From NCBI GenBank assembly GCA_947572725.1, contig CANPDB010000004.1, positions 1 through 64,000 of the forward strand: a DNA stretch of 64,000 nucleotides. Direction: 5' to 3'. Of the stretch, positions 36,746 to 46,870 are shown piece after piece. Position 1 is the stretch's first letter. Each line of letters opens with the position of its first letter. This DNA is from an uncultured Clostridium sp. Lineage in GTDB: Bacteria; Bacillota; Clostridia; TANB77; CAG-508. A program made the position numbers and the translations under genes. A model generated the notes under the pieces. It was not told where the DNA came from and ran no database searches. It worked only from the letters and a program-made list of their open reading frames with translations.

Positions 36746-36774
36746 ATTATACAAGGTTATTTTTTATTTGTCAA
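36746..36774 (-). promoter_or_regulatory. Consensus minus-strand promoter for antisense RNA 2
   Basis: TTGACA, 17-base spacer and TATAAT on the minus strand: a full consensus match with no gene on that strand to serve. Confidence 0.82.
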
Positions 36775-36794
36775 ATAAATTTAGGAAAGGAAAT

Positions 36795-36949
36795 GTTACA
36801 GTTCAGATTAGATAACTTAAAATAGCGCGAAAGAGTTTATATATTAATTTTTTTAGGAGGATACGAGTAGGGATTACTTGGGGGAGCCTAAAAAAATTAA
36901 TATATAAACTCTTGGGAGCGAGTAGAAAATTTTAAGTCTGAACATTAAC
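36795..36949 (-). repeat. Palindromic repeat, copy 7 (short loop form)
   Basis: Outer ends GTTACAGTTCAGA and TCTGAACATTAAC. Boxes 4 and 1 appear in reverse orientation (AATAGCGCGAAAG ... TTGGGAGCGAGTA). The inner arms, starting GAGTTTATATATTAATTTTT and its complement, pair perfectly over 25 bp. Boxes 2 and 3 are replaced by GAGGATACGAGTAGGGATTA and GGGGGA. Confidence 0.83.
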
Positions 36950-36964
36950 AAAGAAAGAAATAAA

Positions 36965-38206
36965 ATGGTAAAAAAATCAGAATTCATATGGAACAGTATA
37001 GCAAGTTTAGTAGCATCTATGTTAAATGCAGTATTATTACTATTTTGTACAAGAATTAACGGAACAGATATAGCAGGAATATTTTCAATCAGCTTTGCCA
37101 CATCAGTAATACTAAACGCAATAGGAGACTATGGAATAAGAATTTATCAAGTAACAGATAGCGAAAAAAAATATAAATTTGGAGAATATTTAGCACTAAG
37201 AATAGTTGTCGTATCAATTATGATAATAATTGGAATAGGTTTTGTATTAATTAGTGGATATGACACAATAAAATTATTAGTTACAATACTACTTATATTA
37301 TTTAGAGTAGTTGATAATTTAAGTGAAACATATCAAGGAGAATTCCAAGTTAATGGAAGACTAGATTTAGGTGGAAAATCTGTTGTTATAAGAAATGGAA
37401 TATCAATAATAATGTTTCTAATTGCAGATATAATAACAAAAAATATTATAATTTCATCTACAGTTATGTTTTTTACTAATTTATTAGTCTTTATATTATT
37501 TGACATAAGAATAATTAAAAACTTTAATACAGATAAAATAATATTTACAAAAGATGTTATCTTATCTATGTTAAAAGAATGTTTTCCGGTATTTCTATCA
37601 ACAATTTTAAGTCTATACATTACAAATGCAGTAAAATATGCGATTGACAGTATAAGTACATATGAAATGCAAACATACTATAATATCATATATTTACCGA
37701 CATTTACAATAAATTTAGCAAGTATATTTATTATAAAACCAATGCTTAAAGTATTAGGAGATATTTGGAGTGAAAAAAAATATAAAGAAATGCTAAAAAT
37801 TATAGCTAAAATATCTGCTGTAATATTAGTTGTAACAATTTTAGTTGAAATGGTATGTTTTGCAATAGGAGTACAAATATTAAGTTTCATATATGGAGTA
37901 CAGTTAGAACAATACAGAATAGATTTATGTTTGCTTATATTATCAGGTGGATTATATGCTTTAGCAGTATTATTTTTGTATATATTAACAACTATGAGAG
38001 AGCAAAGCAAGGCAACAATAGGTTATATAATAACATCAATATTAGCACTAATAATACCAAAAATCTTTGTACAAAAATATAATATGTTTGGTGCAAGCAT
38101 ATCTAATTTATTAATTAATTTTATATTATTAATTTTATTAATAATACCAGTTATAATTAAATACCAAAAAGTAAAAGGGGAACAAGCAAATGAAGAAAGA
38201 ATATAA
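36965..38206 (+). CDS. Polysaccharide flippase-like membrane protein (Wzx/MATE type)
   Basis: 413 residues with about 12 predicted helices and the N-terminal pattern of oligosaccharide flippases (IASLVASMLNAVLLLF, GIFSISFATSVILNAIGDYG). It would move a lipid-linked repeat unit outward. With a complete ABC exporter in the same locus, two glycans or a glycan plus modifying sugars may be handled. Its stop overlaps the start of the next gene. Confidence 0.83.
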   Translation: MVKKSEFIWNSIASLVASMLNAVLLLFCTRINGTDIAGIFSISFATSVILNAIGDYGIRIYQVTDSEKKYKFGEYLALRIVVVSIMIIIGIGFVLISGYDTIKLLVTILLILFRVVDNLSETYQGEFQVNGRLDLGGKSVVIRNGISIIMFLIADIITKNIIISSTVMFFTNLLVFILFDIRIIKNFNTDKIIFTKDVILSMLKECFPVFLSTILSLYITNAVKYAIDSISTYEMQTYYNIIYLPTFTINLASIFIIKPMLKVLGDIWSEKKYKEMLKIIAKISAVILVVTILVEMVCFAIGVQILSFIYGVQLEQYRIDLCLLILSGGLYALAVLFLYILTTMREQSKATIGYIITSILALIIPKIFVQKYNMFGASISNLLINFILLILLIIPVIIKYQKVKGEQANEERI

Positions 38207-39567
38207 AAAATGTTTAAATCTTTTATTAAATATTATATTAATAATCATGCTAATAACAATCTTTGTTGTTACTAGTATGATTAGTTATAAAACTAAATTA
38301 GATGAACATCCAGATGAAAGAGTACATTATGAAGCTTCTAAATATTATACAACACATTTTATGCCGCCAAAATTCACTTCAGATGAAATTGTAAATACAT
38401 TTTCAGTTCATGGAGAAAGTAGATTAACAGAGTTAGATTGTTATTATTTTTTAGTAGGAAAATATACTAGTTTTATTACTATGTTTACTGACAATGATGT
38501 ATTCGCTGCTAGAACTTTTAATTTAATATTATTAGCAATTATATTAATTATATCTTATAAATTATATAGAAATAAAAGTTATCTATTTATGCCATTTTTA
38601 CTTGTATCACAAGCTTGGTATGTTTTTGCATATGTAAATAATGATGCATGGGCAATATTTCTAAATTTGATTTTTGTATATCAATTATTCTTCAAAAACA
38701 GTATGTTTAACAAATATATAAATGCAGAAAAAGAAGAAATAAACAAAAATAGAAAGAAGACAATTGGAACAGTAATAATACTAGGATTATTATTCTATGG
38801 TTTGTTGATAACAAAAATGAATTATTTGGTAGCAACAGGAATAAATGCTATTGTGTATTTAATAATAAATAATAAAACAATATTCAAAAAAGAAAAAATG
38901 ATTAAATTAGGTACAATTTTATTAATAGGAATAATTGCATTTGGCATTAGACTAGGAATTGACTTTGGAATAAACCGGATTAGATAGAATAAAAAATATG
39001 GAAGAAATCAGATTATCAAGAGCAGATGAAGAATTTAGACCACCATATAATCCAGGTAAACTTAATGGAAACTTTAAATGGAGTGAAAGAGGAAAAACAA
39101 TTCAAGATATTATAAAAAATAAAACATTTTATCAAACAACACGCTTCTCATTTATTGGAGTTTATGGATATATGGATAAATATGCGACTATGGAATTGTA
39201 TAATACAATTACTGCTTTATATGTGATATTTATTTTGTATGTCATAGGAAATAATATTTATAAAATATATAAACAATATAAATTAAATGGAGAAGAAGGG
39301 AAATATGAAGAAAGCGAGAAAGGTAGAATATTGCCTATAGTATTAGTAATGCTAGGTAGTTTTTTAACTCTTGCTTTGAGTATGTATCGTTCATATACAT
39401 ATGACTTTCAGCCACAGGGTAGGTATCTGTTTGGATGTATTCTTCTACTTTGTATGCTTATGTATAATCAAAAGAAAAATATATTGTTGGATATTTTTTG
39501 TTTTACAATAATTGTTGTATTGATTTTTATGTATATACAATATGGGTATTGTAAGTTTATAAATTAA
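38190..39567 (+). CDS. DUF2142-type membrane protein, read through a +1 shift at CGG 38976-38978
   Basis: 458 residues when shifted. The zero frame gives the first helix, the DUF2142-like extracellular start DEHPDERVHYEASKYY, several helices and then reads IDFGIN before CGG, stopping three codons later. Skipping the C gives GLDRIKNMEEIRLSRADEEF and continues with further helices to 39567. The length and helix pattern are then complete. DUF2142 proteins are probable GT-C-like membrane enzymes in cell-surface glycan loci. The start overlaps the flippase gene. Confidence 0.72.
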
Positions 39568-39632
39568 TTTTGAATATTATAATTATAAAAATTTATATTT
39601 TATAATTAAATACTTGTAATTTAGAATTATTT

Positions 39633-39780
39633 ACTCGCTCCCAGAAATTTATATTTAAATATTTTTCCGTTATCCCCATTCTAAAATTCTAGCAAAAGTT
39701 CTTTGAACTTTTGAGAATTTTTGAACGGTCCCCACAATTTCACTTCAAAATATTGAAATATAAACTCCTTCGTGCTATTT
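39633..39780 (+). repeat. Palindromic four-box repeat, copy 8
   Basis: ACTCGCTCCCAG, CGTTATCCCCATTC, GAACGGTCCCCACAATTTC and CCTTCGTGCTATTT in order. Arms are AATTTATATTTAAATATTT and AATATTGAAATATAAACT. It fills most of the 249-base gap before gtrA. Confidence 0.83.
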
Positions 39781-39816
39781 ATAAAAATTAAATATAGAAA
39801 CAGGGGAAATTTAAAA

Positions 39817-40251
39817 ATGAAAAGAATAAAGGAACTATACTTAAAATACAAAGAAATAATAAATTATATAATATTTGGAGGATTGACAACAGTAACAAAT
39901 TTTGTAGTTTATTTTATTTGCACAAAATTATTTTCTATTGATGAAGTAATTAGTAATGGAATAGCGTGGTTTTTATCTGTACTGTTTGCTTATGTTACTA
40001 ATAAAATATTTGTATTTGAAAGCAAAAAAAGTGGATTTAAAGAAATTATAGTAGAAATGTCATCATTTTTTTTAGCAAGAGTATTATCTGGAATTTGTTG
40101 TGATGTAGGAACTTTTGCTTTGATGGTTAAAGTTTTTGCTATAAATGATGTAGTTGCAAAAATTGTAACACAAGTTATGGTTATTGTTATGAATTATGTT
40201 TTAAGTAAATTAGTTATTTTTAAAAAGACTTCAAATAAAGAAGAAAATTAA
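39817..40251 (+). CDS. GtrA family membrane protein
   Basis: 144 residues with four predicted helices. The GtrA pattern is clear: YIIFGGLTTVTNFVVYF, AWFLSVLFAYVTNKIFVFES and a C-terminal NYVLSKLVIF. GtrA proteins move or position polyprenyl-linked sugars for glycan decoration, usually with a GtrB-type transferase, here probably the GT2 at 40762. AGGGGAAA precedes ATG 39817. Confidence 0.9.
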   Translation: MKRIKELYLKYKEIINYIIFGGLTTVTNFVVYFICTKLFSIDEVISNGIAWFLSVLFAYVTNKIFVFESKKSGFKEIIVEMSSFFLARVLSGICCDVGTFALMVKVFAINDVVAKIVTQVMVIVMNYVLSKLVIFKKTSNKEEN

Positions 40252-40254
40252 TAT

Positions 40255-40292
40255 AAAAAAGCTAGAGAAAATAAAAATCTCTAGCTTTTTTA
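40255..40292 (+). terminator. Rho-independent terminator after gtrA
   Basis: AAAAAAGCTAGAGA pairs with TCTCTAGCTTTTTT over a 9-base loop. Confidence 0.88.
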
Positions 40293-40343
40293 TATTGTAG
40301 GAAAGTTCTCCTAGTAGGAGGACTTTCTGTACAAGATAATTAT
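40291..40343. repeat. GGAAAGT hairpin element, copy A
   Basis: Runs TATATTGTAGGAAAGTTC ... GGACTTTCTGTACAAGATAA; AGGAAAGTTCTCCT pairs with AGGAGGACTTTCT. A second copy with an inserted 45-base loop is at 60171-60270, also directly after a terminator. Confidence 0.65.
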
Positions 40344-40412
40344 TGAGTTTATTAGAATTTCTAAGCAATTACTATTGCATAGAAATTCTTAGAACTCTTT
40401 TTTATTGCATTG

Positions 40413-40650
40413 CAATCGCTTAAAATTTAATTATGACAGTTTATAAATTTGACACTACTCGCTCCCAGAGGATAGTATTTATATATTTTTTCGTTATCCC
40501 CATTCTAAAAATCCTAACAAAAGTTCTATGAACTTTTGAGGATTTTTGAACGGTCCCCACAAGCTCACTACAAAATATATAAATACTATCCTCTTCGCAC
40601 TATTAATATTACATATATATAGATTGTCATAATTAAATTTTAAGCGATTG
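40413..40650 (+). repeat. Palindromic four-box repeat, copy 9, with 26-bp perfect terminal inverted repeats
   Basis: Ends at 40413-40438 and 40625-40650 are perfectly complementary (left end begins CAATCGCTTAAAATTTAATT). All boxes are present: ACTCGCTCCCAG, CGTTATCCCCATTC, GAACGGTCCCCACAA and CTCTTCGCACTATT. Arms GAGGATAGTATTTATATA and TATATAAATACTATCCTC pair perfectly. Confidence 0.9.
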
Positions 40651-40761
40651 TCATATTTGTATTGAAATTTTTTACAAATCGTATTATACTAATAGAGACT
40701 TAAAAAATGTCGAAAGAAGGGAGGATATGTTAGAAAATAATTCTAACATAATCTAATAGAA

Positions 40762-41706
40762 ATGGAAAAAAATAAAGTATCACTTGTTATACCAATGTAT
40801 TATGAGGAAAAAGTTGCAAATGAATGTTACAAAAGAGTAAAACAATGTTTAGATAAATTAGAAAATTATGAACACGAAATCATTTTTATTAATGATGGAA
40901 GCAAAGACAAAACATTAGAAATATTAGAAGAAATTGCAAGTAATGACAAAAAAGTAAAAGTAATATCATTTTCTAGGAACTTTGGACACCAAGCAGCTGT
41001 AACAGCAGGATTAAAAGAAGTAACAGGACAAGCTGTTGTTATTATTGATGCGGACCTTCAAGATCCACCAGAATTAATACCAGATATGTTAAAAAAATGG
41101 GAAGAAGGAAATGAGGTAATATATGGGAAAAGAAAAACAAGAAAAGGAGAGTCTGCATTTAAATTACTAACAGCAAAAATGTTTTATAATACTTTAAATG
41201 CTTTATCAGATGTAGAAATACCAAAAGACACAGGAGATTTTAGACTTGTTGATAGAAAAGTAGTAGATACAATAAATAGTTTACCTGAACACAATAAATT
41301 TTTAAGAGGATTATTTAGTTGGGTTGGATATAAACAATATGCATATGAATATGAAAGACAAGAAAGATTTGCAGGAAAAACTAAATATCCTTTAAAGAAA
41401 ATGATAAAATTGGCTTCTGATGGAATTATAAGTTTTTCTAGCAAACCAATAAAAATAGTAGGAGCATTAGGGATATTTTCAATTTTTATTTCTATTGCTA
41501 TACTAATTTATGCATTAGTTTCTTATGCTTTTAAATTAAATAATTTATCTGCTGGTTGGACATCAATTATGGTGGCAATAACATTTTTTGCAGGAGTTCA
41601 ATTGCTATCACTATGGGTTATTTCTGAATATATAGGAAGAATTTATGAAGAATCAAAAGGAAGACCACAATATGTTATTGATAAAAAGATTAATTCCAAT
41701 AATTAA
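40762..41706 (+). CDS. GtrB-like polyprenyl-phosphate glycosyltransferase
   Basis: 314 residues. GT2 domain: SLVIPMYYEEKVANECYKRV, FINDGSKDKT, DADLQDPPELI (DXD), YGKRKTRKGE; then two C-terminal membrane helices (about residues 230-252 and 262-285). This is the GtrB/YkcC/DPM-like arrangement that charges undecaprenyl phosphate with one sugar. It works logically with GtrA upstream. Repeat copy 9 separates the two genes. Confidence 0.9.
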   Translation: MEKNKVSLVIPMYYEEKVANECYKRVKQCLDKLENYEHEIIFINDGSKDKTLEILEEIASNDKKVKVISFSRNFGHQAAVTAGLKEVTGQAVVIIDADLQDPPELIPDMLKKWEEGNEVIYGKRKTRKGESAFKLLTAKMFYNTLNALSDVEIPKDTGDFRLVDRKVVDTINSLPEHNKFLRGLFSWVGYKQYAYEYERQERFAGKTKYPLKKMIKLASDGIISFSSKPIKIVGALGIFSIFISIAILIYALVSYAFKLNNLSAGWTSIMVAITFFAGVQLLSLWVISEYIGRIYEESKGRPQYVIDKKINSNN

Positions 41707-41719
41707 CTAAGAAAAAGTG

Positions 41720-41748
41720 TTGACAAGAAGTGTCCAAAAGGATAAAAT
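41720..41748 (+). promoter_or_regulatory. Sigma-A-type promoter of the ChW lysozyme gene
   Basis: TTGACA, 17-base spacer and TAAAAT, 40 bases before the ATG. Confidence 0.8.
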
Positions 41749-41787
41749 AAAATTATGTGAAAAATATAATAATAAGGGGAGAAAACA

Positions 41788-44103
41788 ATGAAAAAAAGCA
41801 AATTTTTAGCAAGTATAGTTTTAATTGTATTACTATGTAATATATTGTCAGTAGCAATATACAGTAGTAATGCAGCAAATGAAACAAATTCTAATGGAGT
41901 AGAAAAAAATAGTGTAAATAATACTTCAACAACAAATGCTACAAACAGTACTAATAATACAAATAGTAATAACAATAGTACAGTAGATAATGCAAATACA
42001 ACACAAAACAATACACAGAATAGTATACAAAATAATGTAGCAAACAATACAGTGACTAATAATACAACAAATCAATCAAATAATAATACAGTACAAAGTA
42101 ACACAACTAATGAAGCAGTAACAACTAATAAGCAAAAAGCACCTGCAAAAACAACACAAAAACAGGGATCAGAAGAAAGTAGTAATCCAAATGATGGAAT
42201 AATGACAACAAGTGCACAGGCAACAGGTAGTTTAGGAGTTACATATAGAGCACACGTACAAGATGTAGGTTGGCAAGGCTATGTACAAAATGGTAATACA
42301 TCTGGTTTAGCAGGTGGAGGAAAAAGAATAGAAGCTATAAATATACAATTACTTAATGCACCAGTTAATGCAAGAATTGAATATCAAGCACATGTGCAAA
42401 ATGTAGGATGGCAAGCATGGAAATCAAATGGAGCATTAGCTGGAACACAAGGACAATTAAAAAGAGTTGAAGGTATAAAAATACGTTTAGTAAATGTACC
42501 AGGATATAGTGTAGAATATAGAGCATATGTACAAGGAATTGGTTGGCAAAAATGGAGAAACAATGGAGAACTAGCAGGAACATCAGGATGGAATTTAAGA
42601 ATAGAAGCAATTCAAATTAGAATTGTGGAATCAAATAAAGTAATTAATGAACCAGAGGTACAATATGTTTCACATGTACAAAATGTAGGATGGCAAAGCA
42701 CAATAGCAGAAGGTGGTTTGTCAGGAACAATGGGTCAATCTAGAAATATAGAAGGAATAAAAATTAATTTTACCAAAGGTAAAGCACAAAATAGTAAAAT
42801 ATCTTATCAAGCACATGTACAAGATATAGGATGGCAAGGTTGGGCATCTAATGGAGCATTAGCTGGAACTCAAGGAAGAGCAAAAAGAGTAGAAGCAATA
42901 AAAATCGTATTAGAAAATGTACCAGGATATAGTGTAGAATATAGAGCATATGTACAAGGATATGGATGGCAAAAGTGGAAAAAGAATGGAGAAATAGCAG
43001 GAACAGAAGGACAATGTAAAAGTATAGAAGCAATTCAAATTAGAGTTGTAAAAGCAGGAACTGAATTACAACAACCAGAGGTTAAATATCAAGCACATGT
43101 GCAAGATATAGGTTGGCAATCTGTTACAGCAGAAGGATTTTTAGCAGGAACATCAGGACAATGTAAAAGAGTAGAAGCTTTAAAAATACAATTAGAAGAT
43201 GTACCAGCAGGAGCAAGAATTTTATACAGAACACATGTACAAGATATAGGATGGCAAGGATGGGTAGCTAATGGAGCATTAGCAGGAACATCTGGAAAAT
43301 GCAAAAGAATAGAAGCTTTACAAATTAAACTAGAAGGGTTAGATGCATATACAGTAGAATATCAGGTACATATTCAAGACCGTGGATGGAGTCAATGGTA
43401 TATTGATGGAGAAACAGCAGGGACAGTAGGTCATTGTAAAAGAATAGAAGCAATAAAAATTAGAATTGTTCCAAAATATAAAAGACAATACAAAGGTATT
43501 GACGTAAGTGAATGGAACAAAGAAATTAACTGGAAACAAGTAAAAGCATCTGGTGTTGATTTTGTTATGATAAGATGTGGATATAGAGGAGCAACATCTG
43601 GAGCATTATATACAGATAAACAATTTACAAAAAATATTCAAGGTGCACAAGCAGCAGGAATAAATGTTGGAATTTATTTCTTCCCAGCAGCAATAAACAT
43701 AACAGAAGCAGTACAAGAAGCTCATTATGTAGCAGGCTTATTAAACAAATATAAAATAACATATCCAGTAGCAGTAGATTCAGAAATTGCACTAAATGGT
43801 GCAACAGGAAGAGCAGACAGGCTAGATAAAAAGACAAGAACAGATACAGTTGTTGCATTTTGTAACACAATACAAACATTAGGGTATACACCAATGGTTT
43901 ATGCTAGTAGAGACTGGTATTACAACAATTTAGATTATTCAAGACTTTCACAATATCAAATATGGCTAGCACATTATACAGGAAGTGTATCAAAACCAAG
44001 TAACTTCAAATATAACTACGATATGTGGCAATATACAAGTTCAGGTAAAGTATCTGGTATTAGTGGAAATGTGGATATGAATGTAGGATATAGAAGATAT
44101 TAA
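41788..44103 (+). CDS. Secreted ChW-repeat protein with GH25 lysozyme domain
   Basis: 771 residues. A signal peptide (residues 1-30) is followed by an Asn/Thr-rich low-complexity linker (about 30-145), then nine ChW (clostridial hydrophobic Trp) repeats of the form YxAHVQDxGWQxWxxxGxxAGTxGxxxRxEAI, and a C-terminal GH25 muramidase domain (from about residue 568) starting GIDVSEWNKEINWKQVKASG, with DSE as probable catalytic pair. ChW repeats are thought to mediate wall or host-glycan binding. No LPXTG or SLH domain, so the repeats probably hold it at the surface. AAGGGGAG precedes ATG. Confidence 0.93.
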   Translation: MKKSKFLASIVLIVLLCNILSVAIYSSNAANETNSNGVEKNSVNNTSTTNATNSTNNTNSNNNSTVDNANTTQNNTQNSIQNNVANNTVTNNTTNQSNNNTVQSNTTNEAVTTNKQKAPAKTTQKQGSEESSNPNDGIMTTSAQATGSLGVTYRAHVQDVGWQGYVQNGNTSGLAGGGKRIEAINIQLLNAPVNARIEYQAHVQNVGWQAWKSNGALAGTQGQLKRVEGIKIRLVNVPGYSVEYRAYVQGIGWQKWRNNGELAGTSGWNLRIEAIQIRIVESNKVINEPEVQYVSHVQNVGWQSTIAEGGLSGTMGQSRNIEGIKINFTKGKAQNSKISYQAHVQDIGWQGWASNGALAGTQGRAKRVEAIKIVLENVPGYSVEYRAYVQGYGWQKWKKNGEIAGTEGQCKSIEAIQIRVVKAGTELQQPEVKYQAHVQDIGWQSVTAEGFLAGTSGQCKRVEALKIQLEDVPAGARILYRTHVQDIGWQGWVANGALAGTSGKCKRIEALQIKLEGLDAYTVEYQVHIQDRGWSQWYIDGETAGTVGHCKRIEAIKIRIVPKYKRQYKGIDVSEWNKEINWKQVKASGVDFVMIRCGYRGATSGALYTDKQFTKNIQGAQAAGINVGIYFFPAAINITEAVQEAHYVAGLLNKYKITYPVAVDSEIALNGATGRADRLDKKTRTDTVVAFCNTIQTLGYTPMVYASRDWYYNNLDYSRLSQYQIWLAHYTGSVSKPSNFKYNYDMWQYTSSGKVSGISGNVDMNVGYRRY

Positions 44104-44113
44104 AGGTGATTAT

Positions 44114-46799
44114 ATGAAAAAGATAAGAGTTTTATCAATAATAATAACATTGATAATGGTGTTAAATATTATAGCACCAACAACTTTTGCAATTTCAGAA
44201 AATTTAATAAACCAACAACAAGGAGCGGACTATGTCCGCTCTTATGATGAGAATTTGTTAAATAATGGAAATGTAAATAATAATATAGACTCAACAGAAG
44301 AGAGTGTTAAAGAAAATATAAATGAAGAAGATAAAGCAAATAGAAATGAATTAAACGAAGAAAATAGAAATGAGTCAAATGAAGAAGTATATAAAGAAAC
44401 ATCAAGTAATGGCTATGAATTAATTGAAGAAGATGAACAAAATGAAGAAACACAAAGTACAGAAGAAATAGTAGCATATAATATGCAAAATGAAGTTCAA
44501 TTAACTTCAAATATAGCATTTTCAGCTTATGTGGAAACTAATGGATACAAAATAGGAACATATTTATCAAAAGGAATCTATTATTTATTTGTTCCAAAAG
44601 CAATAGACATTAGAAATTTAGCGATTAAATATCAATATGGAGTTGATATAAAGCAAGTATCTTCAGGGACAATAGATAATGTAAATAAAATAATAACAAA
44701 TAATTTTGCAAATAATGATACACTAAAAATATTAGCAAATGATAATACAAATTATACAATTAAAGTAATGCAATCAGACATTCCAAGCATATGCATCAAT
44801 TTAAAAAATGATGTATCATTACAAACTGTTCACGCAGGAAGCAAAGATACAAAATATGATGCATCTATGCAAATTATTGGAGCAACAGATAATAGTTACA
44901 ACATTTCTGATAATAATATTCAATTTAAAGGTAGAGGAAACAGCACATGGAAAATGGATAAAAGAGGATACCAAATAAAATTAGATAAAAAACAGAATTT
45001 ATTAGGAATTGGAAATGGAAAATCTAAAAAATGGGTATTATTAGCAAATCAAGCAGATAGAACACTATTAAGAAACAAAATTGCATATGATTTAGGAGTA
45101 GAAACAGGTTTAACTAATATTCCAAATTCAACATTTGTAGATTTATATATAAACGGAGAATATATTGGAAATTATCAACTATCTGACAAAGTAGAAACAG
45201 GTTCAAGTAGAGTGAACCTTACGAATGAAAAAGGAGTTTTAGTAGAACTTGATAACGAATATGGAAGATTTGAGCCATTATATTTTACAACTAAAAGTTC
45301 TAAAACAACATTTGCATTAAAAGAATCTTATGCAGGTGATAATGATTTAGGAGAAACAGCGGAAAAAGCAGCATTAAAAAGTTTTGAAAATTCTATAAAT
45401 CAATTTGAAACAGCATTAAATGCAAATGCGAATTGGGAACAAATTAAAAAAATTATTGATGTTCAATCTTTTGCGAAATTATATTTAGTGATGGAACTTT
45501 CTGAAAATCCAGATGCACTTTATTCAAGTACATATTTTTATAAAGATGGAGATAATGACTTAATACATGCAGGTCCTGTATGGGATTTTGATGCAGCTTT
45601 TGGTTATTATAAATCAGATTATAAGGGAGGAAACTATAATACAGATTTTCTTTTAAATCATAGAAATACTTGGTATACAAAATTATTTCAATATAACCAA
45701 TTTGTTGCATTGGTAAATGATATTTATAATAAAGAAATAAAAGCAAAATTTTATAATATTAATTCTAAAATAGATACACATATAGCAACTATGCCAAAAT
45801 CAATAAAAATGAATTTTGTTAGATGGGATTATTTATTAGGAAATACTTTTGAAAATCCAACAACTACACCAAATGGAACAACATATGAATCAGAAGTAAA
45901 ATATATGAAAAATTGGATATCAAAAAGAATTGCATATATGGATAATAGATATTCAACAAGTAGCGTTTTATATCAAGGACATATCCAAGATTATGGATGG
46001 GATAATATAAAAAAAGATGGACAAACAGTAGGTACAGTAGGACAGTCTAAAAGAATAGAAGCGCTTAGAATTTCACTACCAACAGAAGACAAAAATGTTC
46101 ATATAAAATATCAAGCTCATGTGCAAGATATAGGATGGCAAAATTGGGTACAAGATGGTCAGCTTGCAGGAACAGAAGGTCAATGTAAAAGAATAGAAGG
46201 AATAAGAATAAAAATAGAAGGAATGCCAGATTATTCTGTTATGTATCGTGTACATATACAGAACATAGGTTGGCAAGATTGGAAATATAATGGAGAATTT
46301 GCAGGAACAGAAGGTCAATGTTTAAGAATAGAAGCCCTTGAAATTAAAGTGATGAAAACAAATTATTTAGGAAGCAAACAACAATCTGAAAATGCTAAAA
46401 TAAATTATAGAGCACATATTCAAAATATTGGCTGGTCAGGATGGGGACAAGATAGCCAAATGATAGGAACGCAAGGTATGAATTACAGATTAGAAGGAAT
46501 TAATATTAATGTTAATAGTAGAATTCTTCAAAATACAAATATTTCATATCAAGTTCATGTGCAAGATTATGGTTGGCAAGATTGGAGACAAAATGGTGCT
46601 TTTGCAGGAACAGAAGGAGCTTGCAAAAGATTAGAGGCAATTAGAATTAAGTTAGATAATGCTAAGTATTCAGTAAGATATAGAACTCATATACAAAATG
46701 TTGGTTGGCGGACCTTGGGTGGCAGATGGACAAATGTCAGGAACAGAGGGGCAATGTAAAAGATTAGAAGCAATTCAAATTGAAATTGTGGAAAGGTAA
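44114..46799 (+). CDS. Secreted CotH-kinase/ChW-repeat protein, read through a +1 shift at CGG 46709-46711
   Basis: 894 residues when shifted. Signal peptide (1-25), acidic linker, a beta-rich domain (about 130-215), then a CotH domain (FKGRGNSTWKMDKRGYQIKL, LANQADRTLLRNKIAYD, GEYIGNYQLSDK, WDFDAAFGYY), a family of secreted protein kinases or spore-coat organisers. Six ChW repeats follow. The sixth reads THIQNVGW in zero frame, then CGG and a stop 16 codons later; skipping the C gives GPWVADGQMSGTEGQCKRLE and completes the repeat to a stop at 46799. The repeat consensus therefore shows the shift directly. It lies 10 bases after the lysozyme gene. Confidence 0.87.
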
Positions 46800-46870
46800 T
46801 TATTACAATTTATAATTTATTATGTGCATCAAAGGTTATTATTTAATATTAATAAAAATAGGAGATTGAT

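Noticed and set aside
22075..41706. Prophage or integrative element carrying the glycan genes
   Set aside because: No integrase, terminase, capsid, relaxase or att-like direct repeats; base composition and codon use look like the flanks.
44225..44240. GCGGACTATGTCCGC as an operator palindrome
   Set aside because: It lies inside the coding sequence of the CotH protein (Gly-Ala-Asp-Tyr-Val-Arg) far from a start, so regulation is unlikely.
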